Source: Chaenocephalus aceratus (Eukaryota; Chordata; Actinopteri; Perciformes; Channichthyidae). From it: a stretch of DNA of 64,000 nt. Positions 1 to 12,440 of the stretch are shown one piece after another; position 1 is the stretch's first letter; each line of letters opens with the position of its first letter. The stretch spans positions 26,515,736-26,579,735 of the forward strand of contig CM043801.1 in the NCBI GenBank assembly GCA_023974075.1, in the 5' to 3' direction. The notes under the pieces were generated by a model, which was given only the letters and a program-made list of their open reading frames with translations, was not told the DNA's origin and made no database searches. The translations under genes were made by a program, and so were the position numbers.

Positions 1-1914
1 AGCTTCAAGATTGTTTACTCTGTGCTTTTCCTGAAGATCACCAAATCTCTTTCATCTATTTTCATGAAGAATGTACAACATGAGACTTTGTAATAATATA
101 TGTCTACTTATTTCAGACAAAGAGTTGCATGTTCAAAGGGAAGAAAAATGCAATTTCCAACCGTCGAGGCCCCTAATTGTTAGCTAAACCGTGGACCTCA
201 GCACTTGATAGTGGGAGCAAAGTCCCTTTCCCCACAGATTCCTGGCAAAAGCCTCCCTTATGGCTTGGCATCCATATTGTATTATTGAAAACATCTGCCC
301 AACTTTGACCACTAATAAGTAGTTAAGGATAAAACTAAAACTATCCTCTCTTTGCAGTAGATCCATTATTTTCTCATTCCTATAATCAAACTATACAAAG
401 AAACATCTGAAGCCATGACGACATGCTTTTTATTTGCCTGTCACTTGGAGCGCAAAATTAAAGAGCTGACTGATTCCTACAGATCTCTGGTGGTTGAAAA
501 ACAGAGTTTAGTTTTGAAAATCACGCAGACCACACATCCTGGGAGCAAAAGTAAAATTGCTTTTCATTTTTTGCCATAGGTTTCATTACCATAGGACCAC
601 CTACTAACAGGCTCAAATTAAACACAGAACACACGCACATATATAATTTCCCGTTCATTTCTTGACCACGATTTAAATATAAACCTGACTACGGAGGGAC
701 TTTGGTAATAGTGATGTCACTTGGGTTTTAATACGGTTTTCTTTTCCCCAGACTCATTGGTTTCTAACCTGCAGATGTCAAAACACATATTGCATTTTCC
801 CATGATACATGCAACCTTTTATAATGATCACTGATGTTATTCTACACGCAAACCACAAGCTTGAAGGCTGAGCTATTTTCACACTGCAAGGTCTGGGGCA
901 TTGCACCCACATCCCTCCACTGTCCTCTCCAAGCAAACCTCAGTGTTTCCCTCAATGAAAACCTTGTCTTTGCCACGCAATGGAGATTTTTGTGTGTTTA
1001 AAGCACAATTGAGAAACAAAAACAAATAGATAAAATGCTGAAATCGAACCAAAACTATGGTTTTACCAACATGATCATTTGTTTTCTCTGGACCTAGACT
1101 TGCACAATCAATTAATTACAGAGCAAAAGCTACATTTAAGACCAAGTGTTTCTACAACAGTCCTCACTACACATCTCCTATAATAGAACACCACATGTTT
1201 ATACAGTGCGAAAACATATGGGGGTGGTCAGGCTGGACACAGGCAAATACTGAAGTAAAGCAAAAACGTCCTAAAAAATGCAATTTAGCTGCTATTCTCC
1301 AAGCTACCTCATCCCAAAGATGGTCACACCAAAATACAAGTGGAATTTTTTTTTTGGAAAATCACAAGAGGGAATTCTGGCAAAGTCCTAATGACCACTT
1401 CAAGGAAAACACTTACATGGGTCACCAGAAAGCACGATAAATGCTTTATTTGAACTGAATCTTAAATCTCGCAGCCTCTTAAATTATACATTACTCAGAT
1501 TCAAAATGATTTCCACATTAGTTACAAACAAAAAAACACATGAGACTCTTAAGTTAAATTCAAGGTGAAATGATGTCAAAGCAAGCCATGTGTTGTTCAG
1601 TAAAAAAGAAAATCAATTCAAGCATGTTAACAAGCACATATTGCTTATCAAGGCATACAACAACCACATCAGGGACTCTTTTTTTAAGGTAATATGTTTA
1701 TTTTAATTGATTGAACAATGTGCAATTTCCCGAAAGAGGTCAGAAAACAGCCCCCACATACAGGAGGAGTCATATCCAGAGTGTTTGCCCGCAGCATCAG
1801 GTATGCAGATCAGCTACTGTGTGATGTGCTAATGTGCCCTGAAACTTCACCTCAAGCACTTCACAGATACCAGCAGGACCTTTCTGATTCAGTGTTAATC
1901 ACATTATATACAGA
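1..1914. other. Intron 2 sequence of the receptor gene, nothing recognised
   Basis: AT-rich single-copy-looking sequence. It lies downstream of the minus-strand exon at 7439-7541, so it should belong to intron 2 of that gene. The open frames here are short and resemble no protein I know. No further receptor exon was recognised; one would be expected to carry a Cys/Trp-rich extracellular segment. The last eight bases (1907-1914, TATACAGA) are the left target duplication of the hAT element that follows. Confidence 0.5.
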
Positions 1915-2159
1915 CAGGGCCGGCTCTAGACTTTTGGGGGTCCTAAGTGAGCTTTGGCTTGGGGGCCCCCCTCACTCGAGCGCGTTCTCAATACACACAA
2001 CGCGGAACCAACTTTTGTCTTATGATGTTAGTATAAGCACTAGGGATGTAACGATATACCGAATATCGCGGTCCCAATACCGGCGTGAGACTGACAAAAT
2101 CTACCGCGATAAAAAAAATGTATAAAAAAAAATGTTGTTTTTTTTTAAAACATTTTTTT

Positions 2160-2400
2160 TTTTTAAACCTTTATTTAACCAGATGGTCCCATTGAGATCA
2201 TCGATCTCTTTTTCAAGAGAGACCTGTCAAACATGGCAGCAAGTAGGTTACAACATGAACATAAAACAACAGAACACAAAAGGACATCGTATTTACAGGG
2301 CTACATTTACACAGCTAGAGACATTGACAAGTACCAACAGTATATTTATATCTCGCCCTGTCAATAAGCCTCACCTTCTTGGCAAAAACTGTATTGTTTT
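2160..2400 (-). mobile_element. 3' tail of an L2/CR1-group LINE
   Basis: Read on the minus strand, the segment near 2160-2225 matches the 3' end of the LINE at 38060-41010: CAGGTCTC, then a purine-rich AAAAGAGATC block, GATCTCAA, GGGACCA, and AAATAAAGG. It is preceded by about 170 bp of less clear 3'-UTR-like sequence. It has no coding part left. Its upper border is approximate because the hAT transposase relic resumes by 2406. Confidence 0.6.
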
Positions 2401-2405
2401 TGAAG

Positions 2406-2989
2406 TGGTGGAGAGACAATGCACAGTTTGACCCACTGCTCCCCAAAGCATATCTCTCCGTCCCACTGAGGTGGCGTTAGACTTTTTCGCTGTCCGTCAT
2501 TTTGACAGACAGGATCGTAAAATATCCGTCATAATCCCTTATTGCCCGTCGGGTCTGAACAGAGAGAGAGCACGCCCGTGAACTGTCAACGGGGGGGGGG
2601 CGATGTTATGCCGTGTGTGCATGCACCTCGCGGGAGCGCGCACAGCGTAAAGCAAAACCCCAGACATGTATTGATCTGTACGGCAAAGTACGGTTTGGAA
2701 ACTATATAATTTCCTTTTGGAGGGCATGCATAGCACGGCATAACACCAGAGCCTCGCTGCGGGGAAACGTTGGCGCTGTTCCGAGTTTGTTCTAATCTGT
2801 CAAAATGACAGACTGCTTTCAGATTTTTCCGTCAACGCGACCACTGCTGTCCCAGCAACATCAGTACCAAGCGAGAGAGTTTTTTCCAGAGCAGGGGATA
2901 TTGTAAATGCCCAAACATTCCAGCTTATAAATACCTGGAAATTTGGACATTCTCATATTCCTAAAAACCTGTCTGATGATGCTGAGTGA
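2406..2989 (+). pseudogene. hAT transposase, C-terminal dimerisation region (relic, interrupted)
   Basis: Translation from 2406 starts WWRDNAQFDPLLPKAYLSVP, is broken by a MITE at 2466-2846, and resumes from 2847 with VPATSVPSERVFSRAGDIVN, then runs to a stop at 2987-2989. The phrase PATSVPSERVFS...AGDIVNA is the hallmark of the hAT C-terminal dimerisation domain (hATC) of Ac/ZBED-type transposases. Two codons (VP) are shared across the target duplication. Only about the last 65 residues are recognisable; the N-terminal zinc finger and the catalytic DDE part are missing, so it cannot encode an active enzyme. It belongs to element B by position. Confidence 0.85.
2466..2846. mobile_element. hAT MITE family 1, copy 1 (inside the transposase relic)
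   Basis: Begins CTGAGGTGGCGTTAGAC and ends AACGCGACCACTG. It is flanked by near-identical 8-mers CCGTCCCA (2458-2465) and CTGTCCCA (2847-2854). The body is clearly homologous to the copy at 20696-21109, sharing for example CGTGAACTGTCAACG, GCGCGCACAGCGTAAAGCAA and TATATAATTTCCTTT. It is 381 bp long, has no coding capacity, and splits the hAT transposase frame. Confidence 0.85.
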
Positions 2990-4295
2990 GTGACTAGTGA
3001 GTTTGAGTTGAGTTACTTGAAAAACTAAAGTGAAACTTGATTTATTTTATTGCAGGGTCTGATTATTAAATGTCCTTGTTTATTTGTGAGATGCAGTGGC
3101 ACAAAGAAAATGCCTACTTTGTTTGGTAGTACTATAGGTACAAAAACACTGGTTTTCTTGTTCCAGTCTGTTACTGTCACTTTGTTTTTGACACTTTAAA
3201 ATATTGCTATCCTACTAAAATGCTGTACAAATCAGATTTATTATGTAATAAAGAAACATTTTCCGAGTAAAAAAAATGTTTATTGAAAAAGAAATTTTGT
3301 TTTTTTTTCTTCCCTTTATTATTCAATATCGCGATAAATACCGTACCGTGGACTTGTTATCGCGATATTATCGTACCGTGAGTTTTTGGTATCGTTACAT
3401 CCCTAATAAGCACACATATTGTAAACACCGTGGACCTCACCTCCTCTAGGGCGGCCCGGGGGCATGGTCCCCCGGGAAGATTTTTTTTTAATATTGAAGT
3501 TAAAAGCATCAATCTGGTGCACTTTGAGAGCAAAATTAAAAGATCTATTGATACATCTCTCAACACCCATATGAAACAGAAATGTAAACAGATTTTTCTT
3601 TATGGATATTTTACAAATCACTTAAACTGTATTCTTGTTTTGTCATATAGTATTTCATAACTGTTTTTCATTTATTCTCTCTGGCTGTCCATCTCATAAT
3701 GTTCACATATAAACTAGCTGTCAATAGGAATATCATTCAGAAGAATTATAATTTCTTGCAAAAATCTGTCACAAAAAGAGGTTGCACATTTAAATTCAGG
3801 TGTTGTTATGGCAACATCAGTGGCCAAACAGCCACATTTACTGCTGCAAATACGTTCAAACATGCTGTTGACACGTAAAGCAGTGACAACTATGCCACCA
3901 TTTCAGCTGACTTTTTCTCAGAAATACTGTCACATAACATCCATATATTTCAGTGCTAGGTTGATGCTTAGCTAAGCTAACTATGAAGCACTTTAACTGA
4001 CAGGACTCAGGATCAACTGTGTACTGTAAGGTAGCTTCTAGCTTCATGTCGAACAGTAAGTCAACATTTTCCAGAGAGCTTTCTTTGAAATCACCAGGTA
4101 ACGCTAAAAAACATTACATTTCGATTGTATGACAAAGTGTTTATTTAATATATCTGGCTAGCTATAGCTACTTGCTAACGGTTTAGCTTACCCCCGCGAT
4201 TCAAAGTAACGTCAACGTAGCTGTAATTTATGCTTTGCTTACATGTTCGCATAACTTGGAAGTTTACTGACATTTACATACCTTGTTTACATGGT

Positions 4296-4351
4296 AAAAT
4301 TCTCAAGTGGTGGCTCACACAACAACCCCAGAGCCACCACTTGAGAATTTT
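4296..4351. repeat. Perfect 21-bp inverted repeat with 14-nt loop
   Basis: The arm at 4296-4316 contains CTCAAGTGGTGGCTC, and 4331-4351 is its exact reverse complement over 21 bp. The 14-nt spacer is CA-rich. It sits inside hAT element A and could form a stable hairpin. No coding role is visible. Confidence 0.9.
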
Positions 4352-4464
4352 CGCCTTTTTTAAGAAAAAAATGTCCTTGCCTCTGTTGCATTCACTGAAC
4401 ACGGGAAATTACAATCCTGCCGTCCTCTCTAGTGTCTTGATGAGGTTCAAGTAAAGCACGGTTA

Positions 4465-4499
4465 ATGTATTATATTATTGACTCAATAATATAATACAT
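4465..4499. repeat. Perfect 17-bp AT-rich inverted repeat
   Basis: Arms 4465-4481 (ATGTATTATATTATTGA) and 4483-4499 are exact reverse complements separated by one base. This near-palindrome lies inside hAT element A, close to its right end. Confidence 0.9.
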
Positions 4500-4664
4500 G
4501 ACTTTGAGAGTAGGCAATCTAGGCATATTAACACAATTAATTAAACATACTTATCACGCCGACGGTGTACTGAGATTTATTTATTTTTGCTAGGGGGCCC
4601 CGGCTGCGGGGCCTTAAGCGGCCGCTTATGTCGCTTAATGGGTCGGGCCGGCTCTGTATACAGA

Positions 4665-7438
4665 CACATTGCCACGAAAGGATGTCAAGTTTATATAGGG
4701 CTGATATTTGCCCTGATTTATCAACGATAATTTAATTTGTAAAAGGTCAAATACGTTTTGTAGGTGTTGCTTTGGGACTGATACAACTTAATTGTTTTTT
4801 GTAATAATTTAATTTGTAATTAAAAACTGAGCACATACTCACTTTGAGAAGCTGTTCATAAAATGTAGCATTAAACCCTAAAAACGTGTTTTATAAATAG
4901 TTTTAAAAGTTTTGAAATTAATAAATGTATTAACTTATTGTTCAAGATACACTGCAAAAATAAAGGGCAACTACATCTCAATTAACAATTAAAGGACTAT
5001 ATTGTAATGTTAGCAAAAATACTCCCTTTCGTTTTAACAGTGAAGATTGGTCAGTGTAGTAAATATGAAACTTCCACTAGCAGTAAGTTAGCCGAGCATA
5101 GCATGCATTCTTAACAACATTTAGCAAGGAAGATTCTGCTACTGGGCAAGAAATATCCAGAACATAAAACCCTGTTGTTTGCACAATTCTGATTAAAACA
5201 ACTTGATATTGTAACCTTTAAAGCACGGTTAGCTGTTCCCAGTCTTTATGCAAAGCTAAGCTAACCAGCTGCTAGCTTTAGCTTGACATTGACATGAAAG
5301 TGGTAGGCTATCAGTCTTTTCACATCTTATTCTCTACAATAAATCATATTATCGCATTATCATGTGCCAATCATATCTAAATCTCATCAAGACTATTATT
5401 GGGTTTGAACTCAATTCACAAATAATATGTGAATAAAAAGACAGCTGCAAATGTGCTTGGAGGTTGCTGGTGGAGTGTGACACGAGGCATGCTAGTCACT
5501 TCGACATGTCAGGATGGATTAGGCATGATTATGGTGGTCAGATGTGCAGCACGCCTCTTATCTGAGAGAGACCTAATGTATGACTGACTGCTGTGTCCTG
5601 CATTAGCATGTAGCCTACTGCTACTGCCATCCTGTTAAATACGCTTTGAGAAAAAGCACAGTGTTGTTATACTATAAGCCTTTGACATCTTTCACAAGCT
5701 TCTGCTCGGCGCCTGTGTTATATGTCTTCAACAACTGAAAATGGACTTTTATCAAAACCATGAAAAGTTGGAACAATACCACACGGCGAAATGGACTGTG
5801 ACTAGTGGGAATGGTCAACAAAGGCTTTTGTGTTCTCAGCCTTGAAGAAAACATTTTTAATGATGTGTTTCATTCACAAGGGGGTAGCGTTTTGAGGGTC
5901 AGATTATTCAATGTGACCACAATGCACTGGGGTTAAAGAGAATATAATATGATTGGTTTGGCTGTGGAACCCAAAATCCCTCTCCAAACAATCAGCAGGG
6001 AAATGACAGTAACCACAATGGGATAAAGTAGATGTTGGGGTATGCTGGAAAATACTGCCCTTAAGAAACCCATAAATACACAAATACACTCGAGCAGGAT
6101 CTGCTTCGCCTTTCAATCCCACCCTCAGAGGAAAGCCACAGGGAGGACAAAGGAAAGAGAAGTTAAAAATCAACTTACATTACACATTGAACTGCTTGAC
6201 CACTGCTCCGAATTAAAAAAAAAAATGTAAAGGCGAAACAGCCTCCTCCTTCTATCTTTTTTTTTATTAAGCATGAAGGTCGTTCTGGAAGAGTGCAAAT
6301 CATCAATCACATTCAGAACAAATCACCAATCACTTTCAATCAAGACAACATGGCAGTCTTCACACTCACACTCTCACACTTTGATTTATGATTCTGTGGC
6401 TGGCTTCACTGTTGACTCTCACAGTTCCTTCTACACTTTATATTTTGTGTCGATTTATTTCTACCTCCATCAATCCAGAATTGTTCCAGGTCCTCCTCCT
6501 ACATCTTATCGGCACCCTTTTCATTCAGTGTTACATTTCATGCACTTTAACCCCACGGGGGATTAATGGCACTCCCCATTAAAACTCTTGTCCCAACTGG
6601 AATTCATTGTGCCTCAATAACTGAGCCTATTCTGACAAATGAAACCATTTTACGCGGTTAAATGACACAGAAATTATTTGTAGGGAGTGGAAAATCAAAC
6701 AATTGGGGAACCAATCAAGGCTAATGAAGTGGGACCCTGCCATCACGGGAGGCCATCAAAATCTCTCGTATCCTACATGATTAGCTTTCTATAGTGTTGC
6801 TAAGCAATACATTCTGGTCAATATACTCAAACCATGATGGGCAGGCCTGTGGATTTTTATCTGTTATCAATACAAAAATCCGAAACAGCAATACTGTAAC
6901 CCCCCTTTCTTAAATCTAGTATTGCATGACAAAATCACTATGTGGTTAAAGGAGGAAAAACGATAGACAAAATTGAGTGGATGATTAAAGATACCCTCTC
7001 AGCAAAAAGTGCTCTGCGGCAAAAAGAAAACCTGCAATAGGATTAAGAATTGTGATATTTCCTTTTAGCTTTCTTATCTTGAACCATGCTGTGTGGCTGC
7101 AGTCAGTCCACTGTTTTGATGCAGACGGTAATATCCAAACAATAGTGTCATATTGTCTGTCATGACACTTGTTACAGACGTTCATGGGCCCTTGCTGATG
7201 AATACTTCTGACTGTTGTGGTCGTTTTACTTCTATTATATATTTTTTTCAGTTTAATTCACCACACTAAGCTTTATTGTCCACGGAGGTCAATTCTGGTG
7301 CAGCAGACACATGGGTGAAACATATTGCACAATGTTAACATGCTAAACTTCAATGTTGAACATTGTGACCCTGCATAATGACCATGTTATCATTGTCATT
7401 GTTACCACTTTACATAAGCATATTGTTTCTCTACTCAC
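4665..7438. other. Intron 2 sequence, no element recognised
   Basis: About 2.8 kb of AT-rich sequence between the hAT nest and exon 2. Open frames are short (under 100 codons) and overlap on both strands without protein-like composition. The GTGAGT splice donor of exon 2 lies at its upper edge (read on the minus strand, just below 7439). Confidence 0.45.
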
Positions 7439-7541
7439 CAGGAACCTTCTGCGTTGACTTGTTGTTCTCCTCACACTTCTGTTTGGCTCTGAACAAAAGG
7501 CCTATCTGCTCGTCTCTCGTCAGCACATCATCTGCGTAAGC
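7439..7541 (-). CDS. Parathyroid-hormone receptor-like, coding exon 2 (start of the extracellular domain)
   Basis: This is a 103-nt internal exon on the minus strand, bounded by an acceptor ending TTTTCCAG and a donor GTGAGTAG. It encodes 34 full codons starting AYADDVLTRDEQIGLLFRAK, followed by QKCEENNKST and QKVP, plus one base of the next codon. The ADDVLT-(K/R)-(E/D)EQI-LL-A--KCE pattern is that of mature N-termini of PTH1R/PTH3R class B GPCRs, where the receptor binds the hormone outside the cell; the Cys is the first conserved cysteine of the ectodomain. PTH2R lacks the ADDV stretch, so PTH1R/PTH3R is favoured. It joins exon 1 in phase 0 and leaves in phase 1. The rest of the gene, including the seven-helix part, must lie before base 1. 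Which fish paralogue this is cannot be decided here. Confidence 0.75.
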
Positions 7542-7613
7542 CTGGAAAATTAGAAAATGATATTGAGTTAATAAATGGAACATTTGAGTTTAAATGGCAG
7601 TGAGGTGCAAGAC

Positions 7614-7645
7614 CCATGTAGTAAACCCTGAGGTTTACTACATGG
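7614..7645. repeat. Perfect 14-bp inverted repeat with 4-nt loop beside exon 2
   Basis: CCATGTAGTAAACC (7614-7627) and GGTTTACTACATGG (7632-7645) are exact reverse complements around CTGA. The hairpin sits in intron 1, 72 bp upstream of the exon 2 acceptor in the direction of transcription. Confidence 0.9.
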
Positions 7646-10600
7646 AACAACATCATTAAGCAATATTGACATTTTTTACACATCCAAAGAGGCTTTGCCA
7701 TTAAGACTCAACAACTGGGATGCCTGATGGATCTGAAACAATCGATCTTTTATCTTATAGAATATAGACAAGTAGGACAATGTGATTGATTCAACAGGGA
7801 AACTTTGTTACCAAATTGAAAGTGCTCATTATGATCAATGAGCAGATCTTTTAATCATGACTGACACCGATTCAACAACGAATACATGCATTATCTAAAA
7901 AGCCATTTGGTATTGAATTTAGTTGATTTTGATACATTGAACTTAATAATTTACGGCATTTCTTCGATCTCCCTTTCTAGAGATCATCATTGTAATTTTC
8001 CTAAAAACTGCGTCACAGACACTAATGTTAATGCAAGGGCTCTCTTCAGTTGGCCATCGGCTCGAATTGTGCGACCTCATTTGGCAATAGATATTTACTT
8101 AACAGACAACATATTTGAGATTTTTACTTTTTATTAGACTTCTCTTAACCTTACTGACTGTAACTCAATGCTAGATTGACAACTTTTGATATCTCCAGAC
8201 ATGATTTTCTCTTCACAGCTGCTTCAAAACCCTCCAGCCATGGGTTTCCTCATCTTTGGTCACAGTGCTGCACGCTCTGAATCTGGTTTCATTCTGTGAA
8301 ATATTCTTGAAAATGTACACTGCTGACATTTTCTTTTTTTGGAATATGAGGGAAAGCATATTCCTACAGGGTAGCCTGGATGAAAGACAGCCTGGTCTAT
8401 CTAGAAGGTCAGATTAAATTGTACTTAACGTAACAATCCACCCATCAGTGTTAAAGCACTACATTTATTCCTGACATGAAGCAAAAAATGACCTTTTTTT
8501 CTCCCTTATATAAACAGTTTCCATTTCACTTGTTGTTTATAGTCCCAGTTTGTATTCCTGTGGTTGTAACTGTGTGGTCATTAATCGAACTCGACAAATG
8601 TATAACACGAACAAACACACTATTATTTTCCTAAAATGTTCTCACCCTATATGTCTCAGCTTTTGAAAATTGTGTTAGAGTGTCGTGGAACCTCAGGTGT
8701 GGTTTTTCCAGTCATGAAAATATTTTCCATACTAATAGGTCACATCGCCTGGCTCTCTGTTTCTCTGAGGATCACTCTTGGGCATGACAAATGTGATTGT
8801 ATTGAAAAAGAACACATTCATTATTTTAGTGTGACAAGAAAAGAGGAAATAAAAACATAGAAATTCAAGCCTAGTTTTGAAACTAAAGCATGGATCAGGG
8901 GGTTTTCATGGTGCTTTGAGCCAATACTGCAGCGAAATGAAATATAAAAACACAAACGAACGTGTATGCCATACAATGTGCCTGGAGGTATGGCTAAAAA
9001 AAAACTCCTAGTCTTGTTTTTTTGGTTCAGTGATGCAGAGCAAACAGTACAAATGAAAGACAGACGTTTGCTCACAGCAAACCTGGCTGCTGCTATGTAG
9101 AAATCTAATTCTGCTCACAGGTTTTACAATGAGACAGGAAAATATGTTGACAAGCGGCAATTTAGTCCCAACATCCGAAGAAAAGAAAAAAGAGACAGAG
9201 TGAAGTGATTACGTCCATTCACAAATACAAATAACTGCACTTAATATGTTCTTAGAATATAATTATCATATTCAGGCTTTCTGTAACTACAATTTGGTGC
9301 GGATTATTTGTCCATTTGTCCCTTGTTAATTTGAATCTGTCCAACATGATTATTTTGTTAGATATGCGCATATGAGATGTTTCTATCTGTGTTTTTGGTC
9401 AATTTAACAGCACATCATTGTCAGTACAGTCATGAACTGTGTGCTCCTTCTCTCAATATAAAATGTGCTTGTATCTAAATTCTCTAAAATATAAAAAATA
9501 GAAATACCCTTGTTGGAGCTGTTTCATTAACTTATTATGTTTTTTGGATTATTACTACATTGTAGCGTTTGATTTGAAGCCGATAAAGTTGGAAAAGTAC
9601 ATCACATTTGTATTTAAAGTACAGAACTTGATTTAATACCAGTATATATTTTAGTTAATGCATGATTATTGTTGCACCATTGAAATGCTCATACAGTTAT
9701 TGTAGTTATGTACTACTACACCAAGCAGGATGTATAGTTCTACAGTTGGCTGCAACCAATGACCTGAACACCATCTCTTTTGCAGCAAAGTTTACTTTCT
9801 TCCAGACTTTCTAAGTTCTCTCTAGAGCCTGTTTAAAGTCCAGAGTAAGCTGCAGAGGAACTTCTAAATCTGCGTGCTGAGAGAAAAAGTAATTTGGGAA
9901 CAAAGACGTGTATACATTGTCTCTTTTGTAAGCTTAAAATGATACTGTAAATACCAAGCTGTCGTGGATTTGCTGCACACAAAACCATAATACCTCAATC
10001 CATCAACATTTTCACTACCCTCAGTCCTGAAATAAGGATGTCCAGTCTGAACGCTGAATAAGGTTACAGAATGAAGACGTTTATGGATTTGCACAGTAAA
10101 CAACCACAGATGGAACAACATTTGACCGCAGGCGAACAAGGATAGATACTACCTGTTTGCTGTATACTAAGCCAATATAGAATATTCCACTGAACGCTGC
10201 TGAGGCGGTCACACTATTTTCATCTGAATAACCGGCTGGTGTTACTTAAGGTGAAAAGCTGAACCAACAGGAAACCAGAAACAGTAAATCTGGATGGTAA
10301 CTGCTCTGAAAGGACAAGTGTCATTATCGTCAAAGCATATGCACAGTATGAGTAGTTTGGCAGTTTTGTAATTGTACATTTTCACAGCTTGAATTTAAAA
10401 TACCAAGCTCTTATTATGTTATAGATCAGTAATTTATATTATATGTTGAATTTTTTCAACACTTCAAAGTGAAGTGATATGTTTATTACACTTCACATAC
10501 AATTTCCTTTTTGTACACAAGTCTTTTGCTTTCACAAACCTGTCTAGTAAAGCTGCCGTTCCAACACATTACCAACACATTTCTTAACCTTTCCAGGTCA

Positions 10601-12331
10601 GTTTGAACCCCTGTAAAACATTAAACTAAAATGAGGCGGGGACTTTTGCGGTTTATTTTTTCTAACCCTTAAAAAAGAGGGACATTTATGTCTTTATCTG
10701 CAGACGCCATCTCACACAGACATAGTAGAGTATCATTTACCATTTTAAGAAGAGAATCCTGCAATAAGTGTGCCCCCTGATTATTTCTGAAAACTAGTCC
10801 TCCTCTCCTGGCGAGACTCCAAACCTCCAAAGTAAACATTTACAGGGAGAAACATTGACATTCTTATTTACTGCATTTCACTCAAAACAGTAATCTTTTT
10901 GTCAAATACTTTTTGCATGTGTGCCAAAATGAAAATTTGAAAAATACACACCATGTGTGTTTTCATCACCGGTCGCTAGAATACAAACGCCACTTGAATA
11001 AACCGCACGTTTCTATTTGTCTTTGCAAACTGCAGCTTGATGACTTAGACTGCAACGCGCTGCAAGGATATAAGACCAATATTGAGAGAACTGTTTTTAG
11101 GCTTGTGTGCAAGACAGTGTTGAACCACTATGGCTAAATACTGACACGACAGTATATAGCATGTGATTGAAGGAACATTTACAGTTCTAATTCCAGCATT
11201 TGGTTTCTATATTATTTTAGTAACTTACAGTTTTATTTACTTACAAAGGTTCATCTTGACTGGTCCCATATATATATTCAGTGTTCATTTGTAGATTTGT
11301 GATTATTTCTAAGTAAAAAATACATTTATTTTAATGTAAAAATGGAGTCACGTGGATAGACGGCATGCATACATGGAGTGGAGACACTGGGTTTCCGGTA
11401 CATTACCAACAGTCTTGATTGTGGACAGCCTTGCGCTTTTTCTTTTTTCAAGAAAGTTGTGGTTGACCAAAGTCATTTCCTGAAATGCCCTACAGTGAAT
11501 AAGAGAGCGAAATGCTGGAACTCGTAAGGTAGACTTTCAATAGAGAGTACAAAGCTAAAAAGTTGAGAGTTTAAATGATCGGTAAAAGCTCCACTGAGTT
11601 TAAAGGCGTGTAATTATCTATCAGCCATGGATTGCAAGTCAAACACACCCTAAAGATGATATTAGTAGTATCGCAGACCTACTCTTAATACAAAAATACT
11701 ACACTACTGAACAAAACTCTAAGTCTAAAATCAAAAACTCATATCAAGCCAGATTTGCTTTAAATCATGACAGCAAAGTATTGTGTGATCAAAAGTCTGA
11801 AGCTTGAAATGGTTGAGACCTTTGCACTGACCGCTGTAAATTTAGAAGATTAAAAAGAAAATGTCTCATTATCGTGGTGGTGTGGATCGTTAAAATCACT
11901 CACAGCAGATTTCCACATCTGAACACAGAAACAATGCAGCATCTTGATAATGAAATGCCTGCTTGCTGGCGAATATACTTGCAATAGCTGAATAATTTAA
12001 ACGATAAAGATAAATTAATGAATCAAAGGACTCTTTTAACTACAACATGACATGAATATTAAAAAATATATTTGTAATGCAACTAACTGAATGATTACTA
12101 AAAATGGTGGATTACATTTTTTTTTGTATTTTTGATGATCATGACTGCATTGAAGGCTCCATGAAGCATACATTATAGGAGGTAGTTAGCTATAATGTAT
12201 GAGAAAAACATGCACGTCATATGTCACAATCAAGGGAATATCCTTGAGACTCTCAATTAAAGACATCGAGATTAGTAAATTATGACAAATATATAACCAT
12301 AAACTGAATGATTGCTTTCTAAACTCCCAAG

Positions 12332-12359
12332 CCACTGTGGCCTAATGGTGCCACAGTGG
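12332..12359. repeat. Short hairpin (10-bp arms)
   Basis: CCACTGTGGC and GCCACAGTGG flank an 8-nt loop. It lies about 100 bp from the 3' end of the L2-like fragment. No function is inferred. Confidence 0.7.
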
Positions 12360-12440
12360 GAACAGTTCTAGGACAAGGAAAATATTACATTTGTCTCTTT
12401 GTATTGGAACCATGGGAATCGGAGATAAGTTCACTAGTAA

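Larger units (their letters stand above)
2041..3405 (+). mobile_element. hAT-like DNA transposon B, nested in A
   Basis: Left end TAGGGATGTAACGATA and right end TATCGTTACATCCCTA are mirror images, 16 bp perfect. Exact 8-bp target duplications ATAAGCAC lie at 2033-2040 and 3406-3413. The ends fit the hAT consensus (YARNG). Inside lie a LINE 3' tail, a short hAT MITE and the C-terminal part of a hAT transposase on the plus strand, so this is a decayed formerly autonomous copy that landed inside element A. Confidence 0.9.
1915..4656. mobile_element. hAT-like DNA transposon A (outer, non-autonomous)
   Basis: Left end reads CAGGGCCGGCTCTAGAC. The right end, read inward on the other strand, starts CAGAGCCGGCCCGACCC, so the ends are imperfect terminal inverted repeats of the CAGNG type usual for hAT. 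Identical 8-bp direct repeats TATACAGA flank it (1907-1914 and 4657-4664), the length hAT transposases make. No transposase of its own is visible. It carries a second hAT element (2041-3405) and two compact inverted repeats (4296-4351 and 4465-4499). Confidence 0.85.

Noticed and set aside
1718..2125. 135-codon frame at the left edge of the hAT nest
   Set aside because: It crosses the borders of two transposons (1915 and 2041), so it cannot be an old gene.
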